The translations under genes and the position numbers were made by a program. This document shows positions 1 to 7,021 of a stretch of DNA of 20,013 nucleotides, one piece after another. The stretch is from a virus, in IMG/VR virus record IMGVR_UViG_3300031963_008590, positions 1-20,013 of that record; one strand, 5' to 3'. The notes beneath the pieces were generated by a model, which was given only the letters and a program-made list of their open reading frames with translations, did no database searches and was not told where the DNA came from. Position 1 is the stretch's first letter; the number at the start of each line of letters is the position of its first letter.

Positions 1-609
1 ACCTGTAGCGTCAACCAAACTACCATTTTGCCATACAACAACAGTTGCGTCATCAGTGATAGCAGTCCATCGTCCTTTAGAATAATCAAAAAGTCCTGGA
101 GGATCTAATCCAGCTTCAGCACCTTCATAAAATAAATCATAAAGATTTTTTGCGTAAGGGTAACCATTACCAGGATAACCTTGTCCTGGATTGTTATCTC
201 CGCTATTTACCGCTTCTGGAGAACCAACTGGAGGATAATGTGTTCCACCATTTACACCAAATCCATCAACATAACCTTGGATACGTGGAACAAAGTAAAA
301 CAATTTACCAATAGGTAAGTTCATTGCTTGAACTGAAACGATGTCGTTAGCCAATAATTTAGAGAATACTCTTCTTACGATTGGGAAAACAACTGTTTCA
401 AATGCTCCGTTTGAACCTTCAGAAGTAGCTTCATTGATTAGGAAAGAAGCTTGGTTTTCATATAGCTGTGCTACGTTTTCTTTTAGATGTCCTTTAAGTC
501 CATCAAGGAACCCTAATTTGTCCCACTTGTTAATAGTGTCTTCTTTGATAACTTTTAGGTGCTTTAACCCAATGTTACCAACTAGACCTGATTCTAATAA
601 TGCTCCCAT
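1..609 (-). CDS. 23: Major capsid protein gp23, N-terminal part (cut by left edge)
   Basis: This is the precursor of the T4-type major head protein, which forms the hexamers of the icosahedral shell and is trimmed by the gp21 protease. The frame is open through all 203 codons to the window edge, so the C-terminal part lies outside. The first residues are MGALLESGLVGN. A block typical of marine T4-like gp23 follows: GHLKENVAQLYENQ near residues 37-50 and a VRRVFSKLLANDIVSVQAMN stretch near 75-95 leading to PIGKLFYFVPRIQG. The ATG at 609 is chosen because the leader just upstream is A/T-rich and carries the TATTTATA-like box. The family call is from recognition of the conserved block and from position after gp21 and the scaffold, as in T4. 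There is no Shine-Dalgarno sequence. Confidence is high. Confidence 0.93.
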   Translation of the reverse strand, partial: MGALLESGLVGNIGLKHLKVIKEDTINKWDKLGFLDGLKGHLKENVAQLYENQASFLINEATSEGSNGAFETVVFPIVRRVFSKLLANDIVSVQAMNLPIGKLFYFVPRIQGYVDGFGVNGGTHYPPVGSPEAVNSGDNNPGQGYPGNGYPYAKNLYDLFYEGAEAGLDPPGLFDYSKGRWTAITDDATVVVWQNGSLVDATG

Positions 610-643
610 TTTTTTTATTTTTTTTAGCTTTATTTAGTTTAAT

Positions 644-660
644 GTATATTATAAATATAC
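644..660. repeat. Inverted repeat around the gp23 promoter box
   Basis: On the gp23 coding strand this is GTATATT-TAT-AATATAC, two perfect 7-bp arms around a 3-nt centre. It contains the TATTTATA box and lies 35-51 nt before the capsid start codon. It could be a binding site for a dimeric factor or chance palindromy in A/T-rich DNA. The other boxes in the window are not in such a perfect palindrome. Confidence 0.5.
650..657 (-). promoter_or_regulatory. TATTTATA box before gp23 (putative late promoter)
   Basis: Exact TATTTATA on the coding strand (TATAAATA on the plus strand), 40 nt before the gp23 ATG. It is one of eleven such boxes placed just before minus-strand genes. The promoter role is inferred from recurrence and position. 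Confidence 0.6.
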
Positions 661-680
661 GTTTTAGTTAAAAAGTTAGT

Positions 681-2345
681 TTATTTTATTTTTGCCATTA
701 AATCTTTCATGCGTAAGAACTGTGGATTCTCATATGTTTTAGACTCAATCAAATTAACAGCCGAACCTGTTGTAGGTGCTTTTTCTACTGTTCTTTGAAA
801 TGATTCTGAAATTGTAGAACCTTTTGTGTTCTCACCACCAAGTTCAGTTCTAATGACTTTGTAAAGATTTTTTGATTCTTTCAAAGTATCTACATTGTCA
901 AATCTTCGAAGAATATTAATCTTTTCTTGTTTTGTTGTTGAGTGTTCTGTGAATAAACGTGTTGCGTATGCAAGATTTGAATTAAAGATTGCAACTTCAT
1001 TTAATTTAGTTCTGAATAAATCAAGGGCTTTTCTGTATTCGTCATTTTTAGCTCTTAACATATTTAGTTCTTCAGCACTTTCTTTTCTCAAACCTTTAGG
1101 TGCAGTTCTTGGTTTTGGTAAACCTTCTCTACCCCAATATTTTCCACTACCTAATGTTCTTGACGCTTCTTTGGTTTCTTTCTTTTTTGCAGTTTTACCA
1201 AATCCTTCGTCGTTCACCTCCTCTTTGTATTCAAATTTAGCTTTACCCATTCCAACACCTCTTGTTCCTTGTTTCATTTTTTTAGGTTTGTAGTCTTGGT
1301 TTGGTTTTTTTCCGTATTTGAATTTAGATGCACTTCCCATCCCTGTTCCTTTGGCTCTGAATTGTTTTTTTGATTCGTTCATATAAGCTTCAAACTCCTC
1401 TTCACTATATCCCTCGTCAAACTCACTATAATCCATGTCAAATTCTTCTCCGTATTCACCTCCCATTTTTGGGGAACCAAATTCGAAGTCATACATATCT
1501 GGATCATCCATGTCCATGTCTTCATCATCGTCCATGTCAATTTCCAATTCATAAAGAGTTTCTGCAACTGGTTTTTGAGCCGCTGGTTGTGCCGCAGGTT
1601 TTGCTTGAGCTTGTGCTCCTGATTGGAACTCGGGCTCAATTGTAGGCGTCATGTCGTCCTCATCCAACGAGCTGTAATCGAAATCGTCCATTCCAAACTC
1701 ATCTTCATCCTCGAAATCATCCATTTCTAATTCATCATATTCTTCATCGTCGAACATTTCATCCAAAACATCATAATTTACGTCTTCAAGATCGAACATT
1801 TCACCTTCCTCCAATTCGTCTTCCATATCGAAGTCAGCATCAGACATAAACTCATCCATTTCCATTAACTCATCTTCATCTTCGGATTCTGCCAATTGAA
1901 TAAGATATTCAGTATCATTTTCGCTATCTGATAAATGTAACATATTATCGTCTTTTTTTATGATTACACCGTCGTTGTCACCCATTGCCTTAAACACACG
2001 TAATACTTCTGCGTCTGAAGCTTTGGTTAAATCAATTGTGTCATCATCCTCTGGTTCTGCTGGTGGCTCCATTTCCATATCCATTTCCATGTCCATTTCA
2101 TTATCGACATCTTCTTCTGCACCAACTTCACCTTCATTATCAACATCCACATCAGCATCTTCTACCTCCGTGTCAGTTTCTTCTGTGTCAATCTCCTCTT
2201 GTTCTTTGAGAGACTCTTTTACTAATGAACTGATTTCATCCCTCATTGTAGAGGAAAGTATTCCTTGTGCGTTTCGGTTCAAGGACTCTTCCAAATTCTT
2301 GATTTGGAATAATGCGTCCTCTATGACTTTATCGTTTTTTGCCAT
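681..2345 (-). CDS. 22: Prohead core scaffold protein, gp22-like by position
   Basis: This 554-aa protein lies between the protease gp21 and capsid gp23 genes, exactly where T4 has its main scaffold gene 22. Scaffolds of this type fill the prohead and are digested by gp21. The first 30 residues are helical, residues about 50-330 are extremely acidic with Met-Asp/Glu runs (MDMEMDMEME), about 330-420 are Lys/Gly-rich, and the last 130 form a predicted helical domain with the stretch LFRTKLNEVAIFNSNLAY. It contains several Leu/Ile-x-Glu tripeptides (LKE, LNE, LIE, ISE), the T4 gp21 cleavage pattern. It is about twice the length of T4 gp22 (269 aa), the excess being the acidic region. The start at 2345 follows a TATTTATA box by 20 nt. 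Function rests mainly on position, acidity and cleavage-like sites, because overall similarity to T4 gp22 is not evident by eye. Confidence 0.72.
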   Translation of the reverse strand: MAKNDKVIEDALFQIKNLEESLNRNAQGILSSTMRDEISSLVKESLKEQEEIDTEETDTEVEDADVDVDNEGEVGAEEDVDNEMDMEMDMEMEPPAEPEDDDTIDLTKASDAEVLRVFKAMGDNDGVIIKKDDNMLHLSDSENDTEYLIQLAESEDEDELMEMDEFMSDADFDMEDELEEGEMFDLEDVNYDVLDEMFDDEEYDELEMDDFEDEDEFGMDDFDYSSLDEDDMTPTIEPEFQSGAQAQAKPAAQPAAQKPVAETLYELEIDMDDDEDMDMDDPDMYDFEFGSPKMGGEYGEEFDMDYSEFDEGYSEEEFEAYMNESKKQFRAKGTGMGSASKFKYGKKPNQDYKPKKMKQGTRGVGMGKAKFEYKEEVNDEGFGKTAKKKETKEASRTLGSGKYWGREGLPKPRTAPKGLRKESAEELNMLRAKNDEYRKALDLFRTKLNEVAIFNSNLAYATRLFTEHSTTKQEKINILRRFDNVDTLKESKNLYKVIRTELGGENTKGSTISESFQRTVEKAPTTGSAVNLIESKTYENPQFLRMKDLMAKIK

Positions 2346-2365
2346 TAATTAATTTTCTTTATTCA

Positions 2366-2373
2366 TATAAATA
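2366..2373 (-). promoter_or_regulatory. TATTTATA box before the scaffold gene
   Basis: Exact octamer on the coding strand, 20 nt before the scaffold ATG and directly downstream of the terminator of the preceding operon. Putative late promoter. Confidence 0.6.
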
Positions 2374-2407
2374 CGCATATGGTGTAAAAAAAACGATTTT
2401 TGTGAAA

Positions 2408-2440
2408 TAAAAAAGGGAACAACTATTGTCATTCCCTTTA
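2408..2440 (-). terminator. Intrinsic terminator after the 71-aa gene
   Basis: On the minus strand an AAAGGGAA / TTCCCTTT stem with a 12-nt loop is followed by a T run. It ends the gp21 to 71-aa transcript just before the scaffold promoter box. Confidence 0.75.
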
Positions 2441-2462
2441 ATTTTTTTTATTTTAGTAAAAT

Positions 2463-2678
2463 TTACTCTATTACTTCATCAATTTTAGATTCGGTAATTG
2501 ATGTGATTCGCCAATCCATTGTGTAATTTTCATATACTTTTGTAACTTTAGCTTCTACATCAGTTGGTGTATAACCCAAAACTAATTTTTCTTCTTTCAT
2601 TTTTTTAACCTTTCCTGATTCAGTATCTAACAAATCAGAAGTAATCTTTGCTACGAAATATTTTTCTCCTTGTTCCAT
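2463..2678 (-). CDS. Small acidic/basic mixed protein, 71 aa, between gp21 and scaffold
   Basis: I do not recognise this protein with certainty. It is 71 aa, soluble, with no signal or membrane segment, and reads as alternating strand and helix: an N-terminal strand (KYFVAKIT), a helix near VEAKVTKVYENY and a C-terminal strand with WRITSITESKIDEVIE. The shape (short strand, helix with an alternating pattern, then a strand ending in a charged tail) recalls the DUF4494 phage family, but this is a weak impression. It starts 8 nt after the gp21 stop codon behind an A-rich leader with no promoter box, so it is probably cotranscribed with gp21, and it is followed by a strong terminator. T4 has no gene between 21 and 22. 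Confidence 0.75.
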   Translation of the reverse strand: MEQGEKYFVAKITSDLLDTESGKVKKMKEEKLVLGYTPTDVEAKVTKVYENYTMDWRITSITESKIDEVIE

Positions 2679-2686
2679 AATTTTTT

Positions 2687-3403
2687 TTATTTACCCAAAT
2701 AATCGGATAATCTTTTCATTAAGTCAAGGGATTTGTTTCCTGATTCACCAACATTTCTTTCCACCGCCATTCTTTTATCTTCCTCAAGGTTTTCATCAAA
2801 TTTCATTCTGTCTTTTTCATCAAGGAAAAGATAAGCTCCAGGTGTGGATGGTGAAGAAACCAAGTCAAAACAGATTAATTCGAAATCATCCTGAACCTCG
2901 TTCTGTTCACCAACCTTTTTCAAAGAACCAACCCCGCGGGATGAAATTCCAAGAGTTACACCTTGTCTTAAATAATTTGCAGCTAAATCACCTTTAGTAG
3001 AACAAATTCCTCTTTCGTGAAAACCAGGACTTGTAAGTAATCTTAATTTTCCTAATAATACTGGACCATCCCACCACACTTCTGTTATTATGTGTGAAAC
3101 TCTATCTAAATCTATAAGTGAAGATTCGGGGTGATTTAATTCAGAAAGGGAAGTTCCTTTATCAATCATTTTTTTGTAGTTTTCTGCTTCTCTTTTTAAT
3201 ACCTTTTCAGGATATACTCTACCGTTCCTGTTTGGGGTGTTGTATTTTTGTAAAACAGCATAAAATTCAAATGGTTTTGAATAATCCAAGAAATTTTTTT
3301 CTTCCATTATAAAATGGTTATTGTGTGTTCTTGGATTTATGTATCCTGCGTCATATTCAATAAGGATTCCCTTACCTGTATCATTAGGTCCTAATATTTT
3401 CAT
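2687..3403 (-). CDS. 21: Prohead core protease gp21 (peptidase U9 family)
   Basis: This serine protease is incorporated into the prohead core and, once activated, cleaves scaffold, capsid and internal proteins at Leu/Ile-x-Glu sites. The 238-aa length fits T4 gp21 (about 212 aa). The catalytic His is in SELNHPES (His91) and the catalytic Ser is in LGISSRGVG (Ser154 or Ser155). The intervening segment with RVSHIITEVWWDG and GKLRLL matches the herpesvirus-protease-like fold of the family. The N-terminal block EFYAVLQKYNTPNRNGRVYP is also typical of marine T4-like homologues. It lies directly upstream of the 71-aa gene and scaffold, as expected. Start at 3403, 14 nt after a one-mismatch box. The third catalytic residue is not assigned here. 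Confidence 0.93.
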   Translation of the reverse strand: MKILGPNDTGKGILIEYDAGYINPRTHNNHFIMEEKNFLDYSKPFEFYAVLQKYNTPNRNGRVYPEKVLKREAENYKKMIDKGTSLSELNHPESSLIDLDRVSHIITEVWWDGPVLLGKLRLLTSPGFHERGICSTKGDLAANYLRQGVTLGISSRGVGSLKKVGEQNEVQDDFELICFDLVSSPSTPGAYLFLDEKDRMKFDENLEEDKRMAVERNVGESGNKSLDLMKRLSDYLGK

Positions 3404-3417
3404 TATAAAAGTTTTTT

Positions 3418-3425
3418 AATAAATA
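3418..3425 (-). promoter_or_regulatory. TATTTATT box before gp21
   Basis: Seven of eight match to TATTTATA on the coding strand, 14 nt before the gp21 ATG, in the gap after the 155-aa gene. Confidence 0.5.
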
Positions 3426-3893
3426 TTAAACCTTTTCAGTTTTTACTTTTTCTACTTTATAATTTCCATTTTTGGTAAGATAAAAATCAAAATATTCATT
3501 GTCATTAAACACATCATAATATATTTGTTGTGTTAATTCTCTTAATTTGAGTTTTAATTCGGGTGATTTGAAATCCAATTGTTGATTCATGTATAAATTT
3601 ATTTCTAAATTCATAAATGATTTTTTATCAAGTTGTATTCCACTTGTTCGTAAGTCTAAATCCACAATAAATTTGTCATCGAATAGTTCTTTATCTAAAT
3701 TTTCATGGACGGAATGTTTTACTGCTCTATTCATATTGAGGACAAGTCTTGTCCAATTCTCAACCTCTACTTTTGGTTGCACCCAAGTTTGGATGTTTAG
3801 ATAAATGGATTTGAAGTCTTTTGAATCTACCGTTCCATAAATAACTTTCGATGTCTTAAATCCATTGAGTTTTGAGGTTTTACCTTTTTTCAT
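3426..3893 (-). CDS. Unrecognised 155-aa protein in gp68 position
   Basis: I do not recognise this family. The protein is basic at the N-terminus (MKKGKTSKLNGFK) and then reads as a mixed alpha/beta domain with alternating hydrophobic strands such as FIVDLDLRTSGIQL and FMNLEINLYMN, ending in KVEKVKTEKV. There is no signal peptide or membrane segment. It lies just before gp21, where T4 carries the small prohead core gene 68 (141 aa), so a head-assembly role is plausible by position only. The upstream 88 nt form a divergent promoter region shared with the bS21 gene and have no TATTTATA box on this strand. The start ATG follows an A/T-rich leader. Confidence 0.8.
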   Translation of the reverse strand: MKKGKTSKLNGFKTSKVIYGTVDSKDFKSIYLNIQTWVQPKVEVENWTRLVLNMNRAVKHSVHENLDKELFDDKFIVDLDLRTSGIQLDKKSFMNLEINLYMNQQLDFKSPELKLKLRELTQQIYYDVFNDNEYFDFYLTKNGNYKVEKVKTEKV

Positions 3894-3937
3894 AATTTTT
3901 TTTCATAACAAAATCGTTTATTTTATCAAAATTTATG

Positions 3938-3945
3938 TAAATTTG
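3938..3945 (+). promoter_or_regulatory. Bacteroidetes-type -7 element before bS21
   Basis: TAAATTTG matches the Bacteroidetes primary sigma -7 consensus TAnnTTTG and lies 36 nt before the bS21 ATG. A clear TTTG -33 element is not present at the usual spacing, only T-rich sequence, so this is a weaker call than the promoter before tmRNA. Confidence 0.45.
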
Positions 3946-3981
3946 GTATATATATCAATATAACAACTAACTGAATAATAT

Positions 3982-4167
3982 ATGTTAATAGTCACGGTAA
4001 AGAAAAACGACATCGAAAGAGCAATCAAAGAGCTTAAAAGTAAGGTAATCAAAACTAGACAGAATACCTTTTTGAATAACAGACGAGAATTTACAAAAAA
4101 ATCTGTCGAGAAAAGACAGATTTTATCAAAAGCAAAATACAGAGAAAGAAATAACTTACCTAAATAA
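3982..4167 (+). CDS. rpsU: Ribosomal protein bS21 homologue
   Basis: This 61-aa protein is bS21 of the small ribosomal subunit, which sits beside the 3' end of 16S rRNA. The family pattern is plain: MLIVTVKKND at the N-terminus (Bacteroidetes bS21 begin MLI.PVK), IERAIKELKSKVIKT in the first helix, NRREFTKKSVEKRQ in the middle, and a basic C-terminus with AKYRERN. Its length is close to cellular forms (about 64-70 aa). It lies on the opposite strand to every head gene around it, and its last 8 nt overlap the end of the convergent 240-aa gene. A host-like -7 box lies upstream, and no Shine-Dalgarno sequence precedes the ATG. Phage-encoded bS21 is known from pelagiphages and huge phages, where it is thought to enter host ribosomes. 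Tyr53 could match the C-terminal Tyr that helps hide the anti-Shine-Dalgarno in Bacteroidetes ribosomes (from memory). Confidence 0.9.
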   Translation: MLIVTVKKNDIERAIKELKSKVIKTRQNTFLNNRREFTKKSVEKRQILSKAKYRERNNLPK

Positions 4168-4882
4168 TATTTTTGTTAAGTTCTTGTAATTTGAAATAGT
4201 TGATTCTGTCAAAAGTCTCATTCTCAACTTTATTTAATGATTCATTAATTTTTCCAATTACTTCACTATCCGATTCATTTTCCTTTAACTTTTCAAGTTT
4301 CTCTAGCACACTCTCCTTGAGGATTTCAAATTTCAATTTGAGTTTGTTCTCATCCTCATTTAATATTTTTTCCAAAACTTTTTTATCACTTTCATTTAAG
4401 GTTGTGATAAAGTCATTTACTGTGTCGTTTGCAGCCCTCAATAATTTCTTGAGTGGAACACTCTCTTTAATAATATCCTCATTAATTGTTTCTGATGTCA
4501 AATTTTCTAGAACAATTTTTTTACTTATTGCTCTTCTTTCCATTGTGAGAACACTTTTAGAGAATATTTCATCAATTTCTTTGTAATTATTTCTTGTTCT
4601 AACCTCTGAAAGCCAAAGACTCAATTCACCCATTTCATCCTTACTAATTTTTTTTGATATGTTGTTGTAAATAGAAACAGACTCATTAATTAATTGGTTT
4701 GCAACACTTTCAGTTAAACCTTTTTTTGTTGAGAGTTCATCATACAGATAAAACATCTTACATAGGTTTTTATTTTCTAAAACTAATTCCTTGAAAATAA
4801 ACATATTTGTTTTGAACGATTCTTTCCTGAAAGATTCTGTCAAACATTTTTCTATCTTACTTTTAATAATACCAAATTTCAT
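4160..4882 (-). CDS. Helical 240-aa protein, candidate prohead core protein (gp67 position)
   Basis: I do not recognise a family. The protein is almost entirely predicted helix with heptad-like stretches, for example near residues 185-205 (ESVLEKLEKLKENES) and at the C-terminus. It is rich in Glu, Lys, Ser, Asn and Leu, with no membrane segment. It contains many Leu/Ile-x-Glu tripeptides (LTE twice, INE, LNE, LKE), the T4 gp21 cleavage pattern. It lies directly downstream of portal gp20, where T4 has gene 67, a prohead core protein cut to small peptides. Together this suggests a digested core component; that is inference. Start at 4882, 12 nt after an exact TATTTATA box. Its stop overlaps the end of the convergent bS21 gene. 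Confidence 0.8.
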   Translation of the reverse strand: MKFGIIKSKIEKCLTESFRKESFKTNMFIFKELVLENKNLCKMFYLYDELSTKKGLTESVANQLINESVSIYNNISKKISKDEMGELSLWLSEVRTRNNYKEIDEIFSKSVLTMERRAISKKIVLENLTSETINEDIIKESVPLKKLLRAANDTVNDFITTLNESDKKVLEKILNEDENKLKLKFEILKESVLEKLEKLKENESDSEVIGKINESLNKVENETFDRINYFKLQELNKNII

Positions 4883-4894
4883 AGACTTTTTTAA

Positions 4895-4902
4895 TATAAA
4901 TA
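4895..4902 (-). promoter_or_regulatory. TATTTATA box before the 240-aa gene
   Basis: Exact octamer on the coding strand, 12 nt before the ATG and squeezed into the 22-nt gap after the portal stop codon. Confidence 0.6.
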
Positions 4903-4904
4903 TG

Positions 4905-6704
4905 TTAGTCTTTGAGTATTTTTGATAATTCTACTTCCATTTCACCAAGAGAATCATTTTTGAAATAAAAGTCTTCATCGTCTGATTCTAAAAGTAAGTT
5001 TTCTAACTTGTCTTTGGATTCAGGTAATCCTTCTAAACCACCTCCTTCACCTCCTGCTGGTGGCGGTGGTGGTGGGGCTGATGGTGGCGCACCTCCACCC
5101 ATATCCATTCCTCCTACTGGTTCTCCTTCAGCTGGTGCTCCTTCTGTTGCACCTGAAACTGTCTTATAAAGTTTATCTACATTATCAAACAAACCAGTAT
5201 GAGTAATAACTGTTGCAGTATTTGCAAGTTCTGCGGCAACAGCTCTTTCCATTCTTTGTCTTTGTATATCAATTTTGATGTCTTCATCAGAAAATCCGAA
5301 TATATGTTTTTTAGCCCATGTTGCTGAAGTTGGTGCTAATGTGTTTGGTATTTCGGAAACTAAATCTTTGTATAATAGAACTTTTTCTTTCCAAACATCA
5401 ACCATTAATAAATCAGCTTGTTTAGACGGGTTGTTCAAGCCTAATGTAAAGTTCTGTAATTCCTCTTCAAAACCCAATAAAAACAAATGAACTATTGCAA
5501 TTTTGTTTAATTCACCTAAAATATTTTTTTGGATTCGATTAATTGTTCTTGCAAAACGAATGTCTAACAACGAAAGATTTTTACCATCACCTACAGGCTC
5601 TTCAAACCCAAGGTATGCTTTTGGTATTCTTAATGCAGTTACAAGTTTCTTTTGTATATACTCAATGTCCGCAATTTCTGATAGGTTTTGAGCCCCCGCT
5701 AATGTCTCAATTGGCATTGTAGCGGCAGGGTCTCTTACAGGAATAAAGTAATCTTGATCTACTGCCATTTGATTGAATCGTAAATCAACATTTCCTGTCT
5801 TATTGTCCACGATTTGATCTCTCTTAAATTTATTTGCAACCCTTTGAACGTAAGGCTCTACATCCTTATCATCCATATTTCCAACAAACACTTTAAAAAC
5901 CCTTCTTTCGGGAGCTCTTGATGTTCTATAAATTAACATTGCGTCTTCGGCAAGAACTAATTGTTTCCAAATCCGTCTTGCTTTTTCTAACATAGAAGTT
6001 CCGTAAGGAAGTTTTCTATCATCACCTAGTAATCTGAAGTGTGCAATCTCAAAAGAATTGAAACTCATGTTTTTCTCTTTCCAATTAAACCTCAAACCCT
6101 TTTCATCAGGTTTAACTTCAGTATTCGGGGTTTTAGGTGTCATACCCCTTTCTAATCTTTCTATCTCAATGTTCGGTAATTGAACACCACCAATAATACC
6201 TTTTTCGGGATCTAACTTCAAGTACACGAAATTATCACCATACTTACAAGTGTTTCTAATCCACATCTGTAAATTTGTATTAATATCCAATGTGTTATTG
6301 AATAAGTCAGCTAATATTCCCTTTATCCTTTTTGATTCTGAATAAATTTGTAAAATGTGTCCATCCTCATTGGGTGTTGTGGATTCTTCCGCATAAATGT
6401 CTAGTGCTGTCGAAATTTCAGGAGTAAATTCCATTGATTCATAATCGTAGAAAGCGGCTAATCTTGTTGGTTCGTAATAAATTGCTTGTGTGTATAAGTT
6501 ACTTTCTATTTTTGTCCATTGATTGGCTAAAAACAAAGACTGTTGAGCCTGTAACTTTTCTTTTTCAAACTCGTTTCTATCTCTTGTTCTTAAAAGTTCC
6601 TTTTTATCAAATTTGTATGTGGGAACATCTTGTCCCAAAAGGGAATTAGGACCGAAGGCTCTGGATAATCTTTGCCAAACTGTCAGTGGGTTTCTTTCTT
6701 CCAT
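4905..6704 (-). CDS. 20: Portal protein gp20
   Basis: The T4-type portal forms the dodecameric ring at the unique head vertex that starts head assembly and through which DNA is packaged. The 599-aa protein shows the family's hallmark block MEFTPEISTALDIYAEEST near residues 91-109. The core follows with RNTCKYGDNFVYLKL, LPYGTSMLEKARRIWKQL, a RAPERRVFKVFVGNM segment and VTALRIPKAYLGFEE. It is about 75 residues longer than T4 gp20 (524 aa), mostly a C-terminal low-complexity tail rich in Gly, Pro, Ala and Met followed by an acidic end. The start at 6704 is the only good ATG after the TATTTATA box 28 nt upstream. Neighbours on each side (terminase upstream, protease downstream) support it. Confidence 0.95.
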   Translation of the reverse strand: MEERNPLTVWQRLSRAFGPNSLLGQDVPTYKFDKKELLRTRDRNEFEKEKLQAQQSLFLANQWTKIESNLYTQAIYYEPTRLAAFYDYESMEFTPEISTALDIYAEESTTPNEDGHILQIYSESKRIKGILADLFNNTLDINTNLQMWIRNTCKYGDNFVYLKLDPEKGIIGGVQLPNIEIERLERGMTPKTPNTEVKPDEKGLRFNWKEKNMSFNSFEIAHFRLLGDDRKLPYGTSMLEKARRIWKQLVLAEDAMLIYRTSRAPERRVFKVFVGNMDDKDVEPYVQRVANKFKRDQIVDNKTGNVDLRFNQMAVDQDYFIPVRDPAATMPIETLAGAQNLSEIADIEYIQKKLVTALRIPKAYLGFEEPVGDGKNLSLLDIRFARTINRIQKNILGELNKIAIVHLFLLGFEEELQNFTLGLNNPSKQADLLMVDVWKEKVLLYKDLVSEIPNTLAPTSATWAKKHIFGFSDEDIKIDIQRQRMERAVAAELANTATVITHTGLFDNVDKLYKTVSGATEGAPAEGEPVGGMDMGGGAPPSAPPPPPPAGGEGGGLEGLPESKDKLENLLLESDDEDFYFKNDSLGEMEVELSKILKD

Positions 6705-6732
6705 ATTGAAAAATTAATTTATATCGTTAAAA

Positions 6733-6740
6733 TATAAATA
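6733..6740 (-). promoter_or_regulatory. TATTTATA box before portal gp20
   Basis: Exact octamer on the coding strand, 28 nt before the portal ATG and a few nt after the stop of the 91-aa gene. Confidence 0.6.
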
Positions 6741-6744
6741 TTAC

Positions 6745-7020
6745 TTAATATACAATGTTGAACCCATCTTCAGTTAATAGTGGTTCTTCAAATTCAGTTG
6801 TCAAGTAATTTGTATCTACAACAGGTGTAGGTGTGGGGGTTGGTGTGGGAACAGGATTTGTAAATGCAGGAACAGGAAAACCTAAACCATCATTCCTTTT
6901 TGATTGTTTATACTGAAATGTGATTGGGAAAGTTTTTGATGAATAAACCTGTTGTCCTGGAACAATCAATGTTGAACCACCCAATAATCTTCCACTTTGT
7001 TTTCTTCTGTCTAATCCCAT
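6745..7020 (-). CDS. Unrecognised 91-aa protein with a Pro-Thr linker
   Basis: I do not recognise this protein. It has a basic N-terminus (MGLDRRKQSGRLLGG), a short beta-like segment (VYSSKTFPITFQY), a PVPTPTPTPTPV linker near residues 57-68, and an acidic tail with LLTEDGFNIVY. Linkers of this sort are common between domains of phage structural proteins. The ATG follows the terminase stop by one base, so the two are translationally coupled and cotranscribed. In T4 the interval between genes 17 and 20 holds the tail sheath and tube genes 18 and 19; here only this small gene is present. A structural role is a guess. Confidence 0.78.
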   Translation of the reverse strand: MGLDRRKQSGRLLGGSTLIVPGQQVYSSKTFPITFQYKQSKRNDGLGFPVPAFTNPVPTPTPTPTPVVDTNYLTTEFEEPLLTEDGFNIVY

Positions 7021-7021
7021 T

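Noticed and set aside
1960-2352. Ser-rich plus-strand open frame
   Set aside because: It is antisense to the acidic scaffold gene; Asp/Glu-rich coding DNA produces long Ser-rich open frames on the other strand.
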